Source: Curtobacterium aurantiacum (lineage in GTDB: Bacteria; Actinomycetota; Actinomycetes; Actinomycetales; Microbacteriaceae). Taken from it: a stretch of 64,000 nucleotides of DNA. Shown here in pieces: positions 41,358-49,274 of this stretch (positions within the stretch are counted from its first letter, which is position 1; each line of letters starts with the position of its first letter). The notes beneath the pieces were generated by a model. That model saw only the letters and a program-made list of their open reading frames with translations. It did not search any database and had not been told where the DNA came from. A program made the position numbers and the translations under genes. Location: the NCBI RefSeq assembly GCF_018598555.1, contig NZ_JAHEWN010000013.1:40884-104883 (forward strand), read 5' to 3'.

Positions 41358-42563
41358 ATGCGCATGATGCTGCTCACCGCCGGTACCCGTGGCGACGTCG
41401 AGCCCTTCGCCGCACTGGCACGACACGCCCTCTCCCGCGGACACGAGGTCCGGCTGGCGCTGCCGGACGACGCGGTCGCGCCCGAGGGCGTCGACACCGT
41501 GCGCCTCGGTCTGGACGCGCACCGGGTGCTGTTCCCCGCCCGGCGCACCCCTCGAGCGCTCGCACACCACCTGCGCACCGAGGTGCGTCCCGCGATGCGG
41601 CGGATGCTCACGGCCGCGGTGCGGGAGAGCGTCGCCTTCGACCCCGACGTGGTGGTGCACCACCCGCTGATCCTGAGCGCTCCGATGGCGGCGGACGCGC
41701 TCGGTGTTCCCCGCGTGCTGGTGGAGTTCGCGCCCGTGGCCACCCCGAGCGAGCGCTTCCCCGCCGCCGGGGGCCCGACGGCGACCCGAGACCTCGGCTC
41801 GCGCAACCGGTCCACCTACGCCGTCCCGCGCGCCGTCGCCCGCCTCTTCGACGCCGACGTGGTGCGCGCCGCCGCCGAGTTGCCGGGCGGCCGTCGTCCC
41901 GCGCGGCGGTCCCCGTCGCGTGCGACGCTCATGGCCTTGAGTCCTGCGTTGCTCCCGCGACCCGACGACTGGCCGGAGCGGGTGCACCAGACGGGGGCCT
42001 GGTACGAGGCGACACCGGCGGCGTCACTCGACCCCGAGGTCGGCGACTTCCTGCGGGCCGGTCCCTTCATCGTCGCCTCGTTCGGGTCCATGACGACGGG
42101 GACGGCGCGGAACGCCTCGGATCGAGGGTCCGCGATCGTCACGGCGGCGCGTTCCCACGGCCTCCGGGTGCTGCTCGTCACCGGGGCGGGCGGCCTCGCG
42201 CTGCCGGCTGAGTTCCGTGGCCCCGACGTGCTGACGGTGCCGTCGACGCCGTTCGACACGGTGCTGCCGGGCGCGACGCTCGCCCTGCACCACGGCGGGG
42301 CCGGTACCGCGCACGCCGTTGCCCGGGCCGGCGTGCCCGCGGTCGTCGTGCCCGTCACCGCGGACCAGCCGTTCTGGGCCGCCCAGCTGCACCGACAGGG
42401 CGTGGCCGCCGCTCCGGTTCCGCTGCGTCGCGTGTCGGCGGGCGCGCTCGAAGCCGCGATGCGCGACGCCCTCACCCGCCGCGACCGTGCCGCCGACGTG
42501 GGGCGACGGATGCGGGGAGAGCACGGCGTGGAGCGGGCGCTCGACGTGCTCGAAGCGCTCTGA
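41358..42563 (+). CDS. GT1-family glycosyltransferase (UGT/MGT type)
   Basis: The 401-residue GT-B enzyme begins MRMMLLTAGTRGDVEPFAAL, typical of the macrolide and sterol/carotenoid GT1 group. It has the C-terminal nucleotide-sugar motif VPSTPFDTVLPGATLALHHGG AGTAHAVARAGVPAVVVPVTADQPFWA. It transfers a sugar to a lipophilic acceptor. The location next to, and divergent from, carotenoid-modifying genes makes a carotenoid acceptor (as for CrtX) the best guess. A CACACT sequence 6 nt before the ATG may be its -10 box. The product lacks any membrane segment. Confidence 0.83.
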   Translation: MRMMLLTAGTRGDVEPFAALARHALSRGHEVRLALPDDAVAPEGVDTVRLGLDAHRVLFPARRTPRALAHHLRTEVRPAMRRMLTAAVRESVAFDPDVVVHHPLILSAPMAADALGVPRVLVEFAPVATPSERFPAAGGPTATRDLGSRNRSTYAVPRAVARLFDADVVRAAAELPGGRRPARRSPSRATLMALSPALLPRPDDWPERVHQTGAWYEATPAASLDPEVGDFLRAGPFIVASFGSMTTGTARNASDRGSAIVTAARSHGLRVLLVTGAGGLALPAEFRGPDVLTVPSTPFDTVLPGATLALHHGGAGTAHAVARAGVPAVVVPVTADQPFWAAQLHRQGVAAAPVPLRRVSAGALEAAMRDALTRRDRAADVGRRMRGEHGVERALDVLEAL

Positions 42564-42626
42564 GCCGTGGTCGCGGGGACGAGCGGGGATCGTCGCGGTT
42601 CTTCCTCCGGTCCGGACGTGTGTCGC

Positions 42627-44699
42627 TCAGCCGAGCAGCTCGGGTCGCTCCCAGTCCTCGTCGAGCACGTGCTGCCCGAGGAACGCGAACACCGTCTCGT
42701 ACCAGACCACGGCGTGCTGCGGAGCGAGCACCCAGTGGTTCTCGTCCGGGAAGTACAGGAACCGGTGCGGCATCGAGCCGTCGGGCGCAGCGTGGTGCTC
42801 CGCGAGCTCGGACCAGAGCCGCAGCCCCTCGCCGATCGGCACCCGGTAGTCCTTGTCACCGTGGATGACGAGCATCGGTGACGTGATGTCGGCCACGAAC
42901 CGGTGCGGGTCGTTCGCCGCGATCCCGTCGGCGTCGAAGATCGACGACCAGTACTGCGACGAGTCCGTCGTGCCGTTGAACTGGTCGAGCGCCCACAGGC
43001 TCGCGTGCGTGACGATCGCCCGGAACCGGTCGGTGTGCCCGGCGATCCAGTTCGCCATGTACCCGCCGAACGACCCGCCCATCGCCGCGGTGCGGGTCGC
43101 GTCGATGTCGGACCGGGCCTCGACGGCGTCGGTGATCGCCAACAGGTCGGTGTACGGCGCCTGCCCCCAGGCGTTCCAGCCGCGGTTCACGAAGTCGAGT
43201 CCGTAGCCGGTGGAGAGTGCGGGGTCGGGCAGCAGCACCGCGTAGCCGCGGGCCGCGAGCAGCATCGGGTTCCACCGCCACGACCACTGGTTCCACGAGT
43301 TGAGCGGTCCGCCGTGGATCCACAGGACGAGCGGGTGGGGACCCTCACCCTCGGGCACGACCAGCCAGCCACGCACGCGGGCACCGTCGGCTGCGGTCGT
43401 CTCGACCTCTTCCAGGTGGGCGGGGACGTCGGGCAGCGGCGCCGGCGTCGCCAGCGGGGTCACCGTGCCGTCCGTCGCGATCCGCACGGGGTGCAGCGGT
43501 GCCGCCCAGGAGGCCCGGAGCGCCACGACCGTGCCCGTCGCCTCCGCCACGCGCAGGCTCGAGTACGCCCAGTCGTCGTGCGTCAGCTGCTCGACGGCGC
43601 CGCCGTCGAGGGGGAGGCGGAAGACCGGTGCGCGGGCGTCCTGGTCGGCGACGGCCAGCAGCGCGCGGTCGCCGTGCTCGAACACCAGCTCGCTCGGCCA
43701 GCGGTCCCAGTCGGTCGCGACGCGGCGGGCGTCGGAGCCGTCGATGCCGGCGGCCCAGACCTCCTGCTGGTGTGCGCCGGCAGGGGTGGAACGGACGGTG
43801 CGGACCCAGGCGATCGTCCGGCCGTCGTGGCTCAGCGTGGGCATCTCGTGATCGACCTCGACGTCGTCGAACAGCACCGTGCGGTGGCCGCTGGACAGGT
43901 CGGTGGTGACGAGCGTCGAGCGGTCCCCACGGGCCTCCCGGACGCCCACGGATGCCAGCAGGACCGATCCGTCGGGCGTGAGCGCCCCGCTGACGTGGTC
44001 GAGCGAGCGGCCGGGCGCCGGTGTGCGGTCGACGGGCTGGACGGGGTCGCCGCCGGCGCTGCCGGCGGCGCTGTCGGCGTTGCCGCTGGCCGTGTCGAGC
44101 GTCAGGACGTGCGTCTGGGCCGGCCCGAGGTCGTGGTCCCAGTACCGCACCGGGTACGTCTCGTGCAGGATCGCGCGGACCTTCTTGTCCTTCCGCGTCT
44201 TCCGCAGCTCGGCGTCGGCCTCCAGCACGGTCGCGGGGTCGGAACCGGCACCGGGCAGCAGGTCGGCGGTCAGTGCGACGACGTCCGACGACGCCGCGGT
44301 GGCGAGGACCCCGCCGACGCCGCCGGCCAGCCGCGTGAGCGGACGGGCCTCGCCGCCGGCCGCCGGGAGCACCCAGAGCTGAGCGGCCTCGATGTCGGAG
44401 GCGTCGGCGTCGGGCCGCGCCGAGACGAAGAGCAGGTCGCCGGCGCGGGTGAAGGCGATGCCGCCCTCGCCCGTGGCGGAGCGGGTGAGGCGGACCGGGC
44501 CCACGGCGGCCCTGTCGGCGTCACCGGTGTCGTCGACCGGCGTCGCGGGCACCTGCCAGATCGACCGGCGGTACCCGGTGCCGTCCGGGTCGAGCGCACT
44601 GACCGTCAGGGCGACGCGGGTGCCGTCCGGGCTGATGTCGATGCCGTCGACGCGGGGGAGCGCGATGTACTGGTCGAGGTCGGAGAAGGGGGTGCTCAT
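42627..44699 (-). CDS. S9-family prolyl oligopeptidase-type peptidase
   Basis: A 690-residue protein with an N-terminal beta-propeller of TolB/WD-like repeats (IDISPDGTRVALTVSAL, TLSHDGRTIAWVRTV) and a C-terminal alpha/beta hydrolase. The nucleophile is Ser543 in GGSFGGYM, the acid is in HGDKDYRVP and the base is His in DENHWV. It cleaves small peptides, probably in the cytoplasm as no signal peptide is seen. The ATG overlaps the patatin stop (ATGA), so the two are co-translated. Confidence 0.92.
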   Translation of the reverse strand: MSTPFSDLDQYIALPRVDGIDISPDGTRVALTVSALDPDGTGYRRSIWQVPATPVDDTGDADRAAVGPVRLTRSATGEGGIAFTRAGDLLFVSARPDADASDIEAAQLWVLPAAGGEARPLTRLAGGVGGVLATAASSDVVALTADLLPGAGSDPATVLEADAELRKTRKDKKVRAILHETYPVRYWDHDLGPAQTHVLTLDTASGNADSAAGSAGGDPVQPVDRTPAPGRSLDHVSGALTPDGSVLLASVGVREARGDRSTLVTTDLSSGHRTVLFDDVEVDHEMPTLSHDGRTIAWVRTVRSTPAGAHQQEVWAAGIDGSDARRVATDWDRWPSELVFEHGDRALLAVADQDARAPVFRLPLDGGAVEQLTHDDWAYSSLRVAEATGTVVALRASWAAPLHPVRIATDGTVTPLATPAPLPDVPAHLEEVETTAADGARVRGWLVVPEGEGPHPLVLWIHGGPLNSWNQWSWRWNPMLLAARGYAVLLPDPALSTGYGLDFVNRGWNAWGQAPYTDLLAITDAVEARSDIDATRTAAMGGSFGGYMANWIAGHTDRFRAIVTHASLWALDQFNGTTDSSQYWSSIFDADGIAANDPHRFVADITSPMLVIHGDKDYRVPIGEGLRLWSELAEHHAAPDGSMPHRFLYFPDENHWVLAPQHAVVWYETVFAFLGQHVLDEDWERPELLG

Positions 44700-45592
44700 G
44701 CGTGCACGCTCGCCAGGTCCTCGGCCCAGAAGGCGGCGACCTGCTCGGCGACGGCGGTTCCCTGGGCGTGGCCGGCCTCGGCCGACGGTGCCTGCGTGGC
44801 GAGCGAGAGCGAGTTCGTGCCGAAGGCCTGCTGGGACGCGCTGTCGGCCACGACGACCTCGACCGACGAGCCGCCTGCGCGCAGGGCCTCGACGGCGACG
44901 TCGAGCCAGGGCCCGCACGGTGACGGCCCCTCGGGGCCGCAGGCGATGACGAGCACCCGTTCGTACCCGGCAGCGGCGTCGGCGTTGGTGCCGGACCGGA
45001 CGCCACCGTCGACGTACGGGCGGCCGTCGATGCTGACGGGGGTCCACACGAACGGCACCGAGCAGCTGGCGGCGACGGCACGGGGGAGCGGGACGCCGTC
45101 GGCTGCGGTCAGCAGGCGGAACGCGCCGTCGGTGGCGTCGACCGCGGTGACCGCGAGCGGCTTGTCCGGCCACTCGGTGGACGGGAGCGTCTCGCCGAAG
45201 GTCGCCGTGCGCTCGTCGTCGCTCTGCCCGCCGACGACCTGCTGGGCGGCCTGTCCGAGTCGAGCGCGGGCGTCCTGCTCGCCGGTCGCGCCCTGCAGGG
45301 CTGCGCCGATGTGCTGCTGCACCGCTTCGACGTCGATGGGTGCCGGTTCCACGTAGGTCGTCGGCGCGGGGGTGTGCTGCTGGTCGTACGCCTGCTGCAC
45401 GGCACCGTTCCGGACGAAGGCGCCGACGACGCTGCCGGCGCTCGTGCCCACCACGAGGTCCGCGGCGTCGAGGTCGACACCGGCTTCCTGCAGCGCGACG
45501 AGGACACCGACTTCCCACGCGATGCCGGCGACACCTCCGCCACCGAGGACGAGGGCTCTGGATCCGGGAACGGGCGTGCTGACGTCGGTCAT
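44696..45592 (-). CDS. Patatin-like phospholipase
   Basis: The 298-residue product has the oxyanion hole GGGGVAG near 17-23, the nucleophile motif GTSAGS (Ser51) and the DGG dyad motif near 195 (YVDGGVRS). This makes it a Ser-Asp lipid acyl hydrolase of the patatin family. A loop holding EPAPIDVEAVQQHIG follows the nucleophile helix. The substrate is unknown. AGGACCC precedes the ATG. It is the first gene of a unit with the S9 peptidase. Confidence 0.9.
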   Translation of the reverse strand: MTDVSTPVPGSRALVLGGGGVAGIAWEVGVLVALQEAGVDLDAADLVVGTSAGSVVGAFVRNGAVQQAYDQQHTPAPTTYVEPAPIDVEAVQQHIGAALQGATGEQDARARLGQAAQQVVGGQSDDERTATFGETLPSTEWPDKPLAVTAVDATDGAFRLLTAADGVPLPRAVAASCSVPFVWTPVSIDGRPYVDGGVRSGTNADAAAGYERVLVIACGPEGPSPCGPWLDVAVEALRAGGSSVEVVVADSASQQAFGTNSLSLATQAPSAEAGHAQGTAVAEQVAAFWAEDLASVHA

Positions 45593-45692
45593 GGGTCCTG
45601 CTTACCAGTTGCGTGCGACGGGTCGGTGGAGGCCGACAGCTCCTGTGGAGAACCCGCCTGTGGACAACTCCGTCCGCGTCGGTGGCGTGACC

Positions 45693-45698
45693 TAGCGT
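45693..45698 (+). promoter_or_regulatory. -10 box TAGCGT for the GAF-like membrane protein gene
   Basis: TAGCGT ends 7 nt before the ATG at 45706, and no ribosome-binding site is present. Confidence 0.5.
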
Positions 45699-45705
45699 CG
45701 TGGTC

Positions 45706-46515
45706 ATGGGGCAACAGCGTTCAGGACGGGTCGGCACGGTCGTGTGGCCGATCGTGGTGGCTGCTGCGCCCACCGCGGCGTTCCAGCTGCCGAACCTGTT
45801 CGTCACCCCGGCGGTCCGGCTGTCGCTCGTCGCGTTCGGGCTGGTCGTGCTCGTCGGCGCCGTGACGGTGCAGGTGGTGCGGACCCGGCGCAGCGACGCT
45901 GCGCGGTCGGTGGCCGAGGACAACGCGACCGCGGCAGAGCTCGAGCAGTCGACGGCGGTCCGGTACGCGTTCGGCCAGATCGCCACCCGTCTCGTCCGGT
46001 TCACCGAACTGCCCCGGTCCGATCGCCACGCCGAACTCACCGTCGTCGCCGACCGCGTCGCCGTGGCCCTGGCGTTCTACCTGCTGCCGAAGGTGCCCGA
46101 CGTGCGCGCCAACGTGTACCAGCTGTCCACCGATCTGCGTGCGCTCGAGCCGATCGGTCACGGGGGCGCCGGCGACACCGCCGGGGTGTTCCGCGCCGGC
46201 ACGCCCTACGGCGATCGCAACCTCGAGTGGGTGCTGGTCGGGGGATCACCCCGGATCGTCGGCGACCGCTCCGCCGATGTGGACGTCGACCAGGACGTGC
46301 CGGGCTTCGAACCGCGGTACTCCTCGTACGTCTCGGTGGTGATCCGGTCCGACCAGTACTCGTTCGGCATGCTCACCGTCGACTCCCCGGTCCCCGACGC
46401 CTTCACCGAGCTCGACGCCAAGAACATCGCGATGATGGCGTCGTTCATGGCTGTTGCGTTCTCGCTGACCTACTCGTTTCCCGAGCGCGACCGCAATCCA
46501 AGGAAAGGCCCGTGA
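45706..46515 (+). CDS. Membrane protein with GAF-like sensor domain
   Basis: A 269-residue protein with two N-terminal membrane segments (about 8-27, 34-56), a helical linker (about 62-85) and a C-terminal domain of about 165 residues. The C-terminal part, with RYSSYVSVVIRSDQYSFGML TVDSPVPDAFTELDAKNIAMM, reads like the end of a GAF domain, where such phrases are usual. There is no attached kinase or cyclase. It may be a stand-alone membrane sensor. A TAGCGT box gives a leaderless start. A tiny gene follows. Confidence 0.66.
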   Translation: MGQQRSGRVGTVVWPIVVAAAPTAAFQLPNLFVTPAVRLSLVAFGLVVLVGAVTVQVVRTRRSDAARSVAEDNATAAELEQSTAVRYAFGQIATRLVRFTELPRSDRHAELTVVADRVAVALAFYLLPKVPDVRANVYQLSTDLRALEPIGHGGAGDTAGVFRAGTPYGDRNLEWVLVGGSPRIVGDRSADVDVDQDVPGFEPRYSSYVSVVIRSDQYSFGMLTVDSPVPDAFTELDAKNIAMMASFMAVAFSLTYSFPERDRNPRKGP

Positions 46516-46544
46516 TGCTCACACGCTCTGTCGGACGCTCGACG

Positions 46545-46550
46545 TACGAT
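46545..46550 (+). promoter_or_regulatory. -10 box TACGAT before the small gene at 46557
   Basis: TACGAT ends 6 nt before the ATG at 46557. Confidence 0.4.
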
Positions 46551-46556
46551 GCCCCC

Positions 46557-46742
46557 ATGACGACCGTGAACCCTGCTCCGCCGTCGTTCGGGCGTGCCCG
46601 GATCTCCTCGCCGAACTGGAACGACACCACCACCGACGCCGACTACGAAGACCTCGACGTCATCGCCGCCAACATCGAACGCGAGCGCGCTGCAGCCCGG
46701 CTCCGGGTCACCGCAGCCATCGCCGCGCGACTGGGTCGCTGA
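46557..46742 (+). CDS. Small hypothetical protein
   Basis: A 61-residue frame, MTTVNPAPPSFGRARISSP then an acidic-to-basic helix DLDVIAANIERERAAARLRV. Two starts are credible. The ATG at 46557 follows TACGAT by 6 nt. An ATG at 46515 overlaps the upstream stop (TGATG) and has AAGGAAAGG at the right distance, giving 75 residues. Both may be used. A strong terminator follows. Function unknown. Confidence 0.6.
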   Translation: MTTVNPAPPSFGRARISSPNWNDTTTDADYEDLDVIAANIERERAAARLRVTAAIAARLGR

Positions 46743-46759
46743 CCCCTCCCGCATCGTCC

Positions 46760-46801
46760 ACGACGAACGGCTCCCACGCGTGCGTGGGAGCCGTTCGTCG
46801 T
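46760..46801. terminator. Strong hairpin between convergent genes
   Basis: Two perfect 19-nt arms (46760-46778, 46783-46801) with a CGTG loop. Confidence 0.78.
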
Positions 46802-46868
46802 CTGCGGAGGCAGGGAAGGCCGGAGCCGGAGCCGAAGCAGGCGCCGGAGCCGGGATCCCGTGTCGCGG

Positions 46869-47900
46869 CTACGGCGCCTCGGTCACGTCGACGAGCACCT
46901 TGCCGACCGTGTCCTGCTCGACCGCATCGTGTGCCTCGGCGGTCTGCTCGAGCGTGAAGCGGGTGAGCGGGAGCCCGGCGTCCTCGCCGACGGGCAGCAC
47001 ACCGTCGTGCAGCGCCTCGGTGACGTCCTCGGCCGCCGCGGACAGGGCCTCGTCGCCGATCGTGTAGAGCAGCAGGAACTGGTATCGGGCGTTCACGCTC
47101 ATGTTCGGGCGGATCGGCAGGCTCGCTTCGTCACCACCGTTGTTCGCGTAGATCGACACGACCCCGTGGTTGGCCAGCACGTCGGCGACCAGCGCGGCGT
47201 TCTGCGGGATCGACACCTCGACGACGATGTCGACGCCGTCGGGGGCGATCGACCGGATGCGCTCGGCGGCGTCCTCCTCGCGGTAGTTCACGATGTGGTG
47301 TGCCCCGGCCGCCGTCGCCAGCGTTGCCTTCGCGTCGGAGCTGATCGTCGTGATGACGGTCGCCCCGGCCCAGCGTGCGAGCTGGATCGCTGCGTGCCCG
47401 ACGGCACCGGCTCCCCCGGCGACGAGCACGGTGAAGCCGTCGAGGGCTCCGGGACCGAGTCGGGCAGGGCCGTCCTCGTGCGTGGTGAGGGCTCGGTGCG
47501 CCGTCATCGCGGGGACGCCGAGCGAGGCGCCGACGTCGAACGAGACACCCTCGGGCAACGGCACCACGCGGGACTCGGGAACGACCGTGTACTCCTGCGC
47601 GGTGCCGGTCGGCCGTGACGCCGCTGCCATGAACATCCAGACGCGGTCGCCGACGGCCAGGCGGTCGACTCCGGGGCCGACGGCGTCGACGACACCGGCG
47701 CCGTCCTGGTTCGGCGTGATCTCGGGGAAGGGCAGCCCGTCGCCGTAGGTGCCGCCGGCGCGGGCCTTCCAGTCGGTCGGGTTGACGCCGGAGACGACGA
47801 CGCGGACGCGGACCTCACCGGCGCCGGGCTCAGGGATCTCCCGCTCGACGAGTTCGAGGACGCTGCTGGCACCGGGCTTCGTGTAGACGATCGATCGCAT
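46869..47900 (-). CDS. MDR-superfamily NADPH:quinone oxidoreductase
   Basis: The 343-residue product is a medium-chain dehydrogenase of the zinc-free quinone reductase type. It opens MRSIVYTKPGASSVLELVE, has SGVNPTDWKARAG and the cofactor motif VLVAGGAGAVGHAAIQLARW, and ends EAHDAVEQDTVGKVLVDV. It reduces quinones or enones using NADPH. The ATG at 47900 is preferred over a TTG four codons upstream. The frame is open for at least 35 codons upstream without a stop; this is explained under the duplication at 47951-48006. It lies downstream of hxlR on the same strand. Confidence 0.87.
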   Translation of the reverse strand: MRSIVYTKPGASSVLELVEREIPEPGAGEVRVRVVVSGVNPTDWKARAGGTYGDGLPFPEITPNQDGAGVVDAVGPGVDRLAVGDRVWMFMAAASRPTGTAQEYTVVPESRVVPLPEGVSFDVGASLGVPAMTAHRALTTHEDGPARLGPGALDGFTVLVAGGAGAVGHAAIQLARWAGATVITTISSDAKATLATAAGAHHIVNYREEDAAERIRSIAPDGVDIVVEVSIPQNAALVADVLANHGVVSIYANNGGDEASLPIRPNMSVNARYQFLLLYTIGDEALSAAAEDVTEALHDGVLPVGEDAGLPLTRFTLEQTAEAHDAVEQDTVGKVLVDVTEAP

Positions 47901-47950
47901 GTCCCCAGGCAACCACTCGTCGCCGTCGGGGATTCCGAGTGCGGCCGCCC

Positions 47951-48006
47951 AGCGCGCGTCGTACCCCTCGCGCGCCTCAGCGCGCGTCGTACCCCTCGCG
48001 CGCCTC
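47951..48006. repeat. 28-bp perfect tandem duplication at the 3' end of hxlR
   Basis: The 28-nt unit at 47951-47978 is repeated exactly at 47979-48006. The unit length is not a multiple of three, so the second copy shifts the frame and creates the hxlR stop at 47977-47979. With one copy the HxlR frame would continue into the MDR frame. Confidence 0.9.
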
Positions 48007-48339
48007 GGCGACGTCGGGCATGTGCGACGTGGCCCAGTCCTCCAGCGGCACGAGCACCGTGCGCAGCGACCGCCCGAGCTCGGTCAGTTCGTACTCCACG
48101 TGCGGCGGGATCTCGGGGAACACCGTCCGCGTCACCATGCCGTCGCGTTCGAGCGCCCGCAGCGTCTGGGTGAGCATCTTCTGCGAGACCCCCTGCACCC
48201 GGGCCGCCACCGCCGAGTACCGTGCGGGACCGTCGGCGAGGGCGCCGATCGTCAGCACGCTCCACCGGTCGCCGATGCGGTCGAGCAGCTGCCGACTGGG
48301 GCAGTCCGCCGCGTACGGGCTGTACTCGAGTGCTGACAT
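47977..48339 (-). CDS. HxlR-family transcriptional regulator
   Basis: A 120-residue winged-helix protein: [55 protein letters not shown]. HxlR proteins are redox- or metabolite-sensing repressors, often with an N-terminal Cys such as Cys13 here. It is divergent from the NAD(P)-binding oxidoreductase and upstream of the MDR enzyme, both probable targets. The reading frame ends within the 28-bp tandem duplication, so the final residues EAREGYDAR are duplicated sequence and the natural C-terminus may differ. Confidence 0.88.
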   Translation of the reverse strand: MSALEYSPYAADCPSRQLLDRIGDRWSVLTIGALADGPARYSAVAARVQGVSQKMLTQTLRALERDGMVTRTVFPEIPPHVEYELTELGRSLRTVLVPLEDWATSHMPDVAEAREGYDAR

Positions 48340-48372
48340 GGTGTCCTCCGCAACGCACCGCCAGGTGCCTAC

Positions 48373-48400
48373 TTACTGAAAGAGAGTAACTCTTGTACGG
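48373..48400 (+). promoter_or_regulatory. Promoter/operator between hxlR and the divergent oxidoreductase
   Basis: TTACT-N7-AGTAA (48373-48389) is a palindrome overlapping a TTACTG -35-like element. TACGGT (48395-48400) is a -10 box at 16-nt spacing. HxlR-type operators often contain GAGAGTAA-like sequence. It is likely the HxlR binding site. Confidence 0.55.
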
Positions 48401-48447
48401 TGACTGTCAACGTCACCGACGCCCGTGACGTCCGAGAAGGGAACAGC

Positions 48448-49095
48448 ATGACCAACATCGTCGTCTTCGGAGGCACCGGCTACGCCGGCTCCGCCATCAC
48501 CCACGAGGCACTCTCCCGCGGCATCACCGTGACCGCGGTCGCCCGCGACACGAGCAAGCTCGAGCCGGCCGAGGGCCTCACGCTCGCGCAGGGTGACGCG
48601 TTCGACGCCGACTTCGTGTCCGAGGTCACGAAGGGCGCCGACGTCGTCATCGTCTCGCTCCACGCCGTGCAGGCGGACGGCAGCGAGCTGAAGGACAAGT
48701 TCCAGCACTTCGTCGACGCCGCGGCAGCAGCCGGTGCGCGCCTCGGCATCGTCGGTGGTGCCGGCTCGATGCGCGTGTCCGAGGACGGCCCCCGCGTGTT
48801 CGACACCGACGGCTTCCCGGACGCCTTCAAGGGCGAGGCGAAGAGCCACGCGCAGATCCTCGACGCCCTCCGCGCCTCGGACACCGAGGTCGACTGGTTC
48901 TACGTGAGCCCCGCCGCGGCCTTCGGCAGCTACAACCCGGGCGAGCGTCGCGGCACCTACCGCGTCTCCGACGAGGTCCTGCTCGCCGACGCCGAGGGCA
49001 ACTCGGACATCTCCGGTGCCGACTACGCGATCGCGTTCGTCGACGAGATCGTCACCCCGGCGCACCACCAGACGCGCTTCGGCGTCGCCTACTGA
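48448..49095 (+). CDS. NAD(P)-binding oxidoreductase (NmrA/SDR type)
   Basis: The 215-residue protein is a small Rossmann protein: MTNIVVFGGTGYAGSAITHE (GxxGxxG), DVVIVSLHAVQADG, LGIVGGAGSMRVS and a C-terminal YAIAFVDEI. It matches the YwnB-like NAD(P)H-dependent group. The ATG has AAGGGA 6 nt upstream. It is divergent from hxlR with a palindromic operator over its promoter, so HxlR repression is likely. Confidence 0.85.
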   Translation: MTNIVVFGGTGYAGSAITHEALSRGITVTAVARDTSKLEPAEGLTLAQGDAFDADFVSEVTKGADVVIVSLHAVQADGSELKDKFQHFVDAAAAAGARLGIVGGAGSMRVSEDGPRVFDTDGFPDAFKGEAKSHAQILDALRASDTEVDWFYVSPAAAFGSYNPGERRGTYRVSDEVLLADAEGNSDISGADYAIAFVDEIVTPAHHQTRFGVAY

Positions 49096-49108
49096 GGCAC
49101 TGCCCTTC

Positions 49109-49178
49109 GCAAGACACCGGTGTTCACACAACACACCGCGGGATCCCGCGGCGTCGAGCGTGAACACCGGTGTTTTGC
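49109..49178. terminator. Nested inverted repeat, AACACCGGTGTT family (convergent copy)
   Basis: Outer arms GCAAGACACCGGTGTTCAC (49109-49127) and GTGAACACCGGTGTTTTGC (49160-49178) have one mismatch. Inside is the perfect palindrome CCGCGGGATCCCGCGG (49136-49151). The outer arms recur at 25421-25490. Between convergent genes it should act as a bidirectional terminator. Confidence 0.65.
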
Positions 49179-49231
49179 GTACCTCCCGACGCGACCAACG
49201 GGCGGACGGGAGGCGCGGGGCGGGGCCGCCA

Positions 49232-49247
49232 CGGGCCTCCAGGCCGG
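49232..49247. repeat. Dispersed motif CGGGCCTCCAGGCCGG, intergenic copy
   Basis: Identical to the copy at 2263-2278 over 16 nt. The preceding sequence CGGGGCCGCCA also matches, with one change, the flank of the related motif at 30034. Confidence 0.5.
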
Positions 49248-49274
49248 CGGATGGTCACCGCCAGGGCCCCCGCG

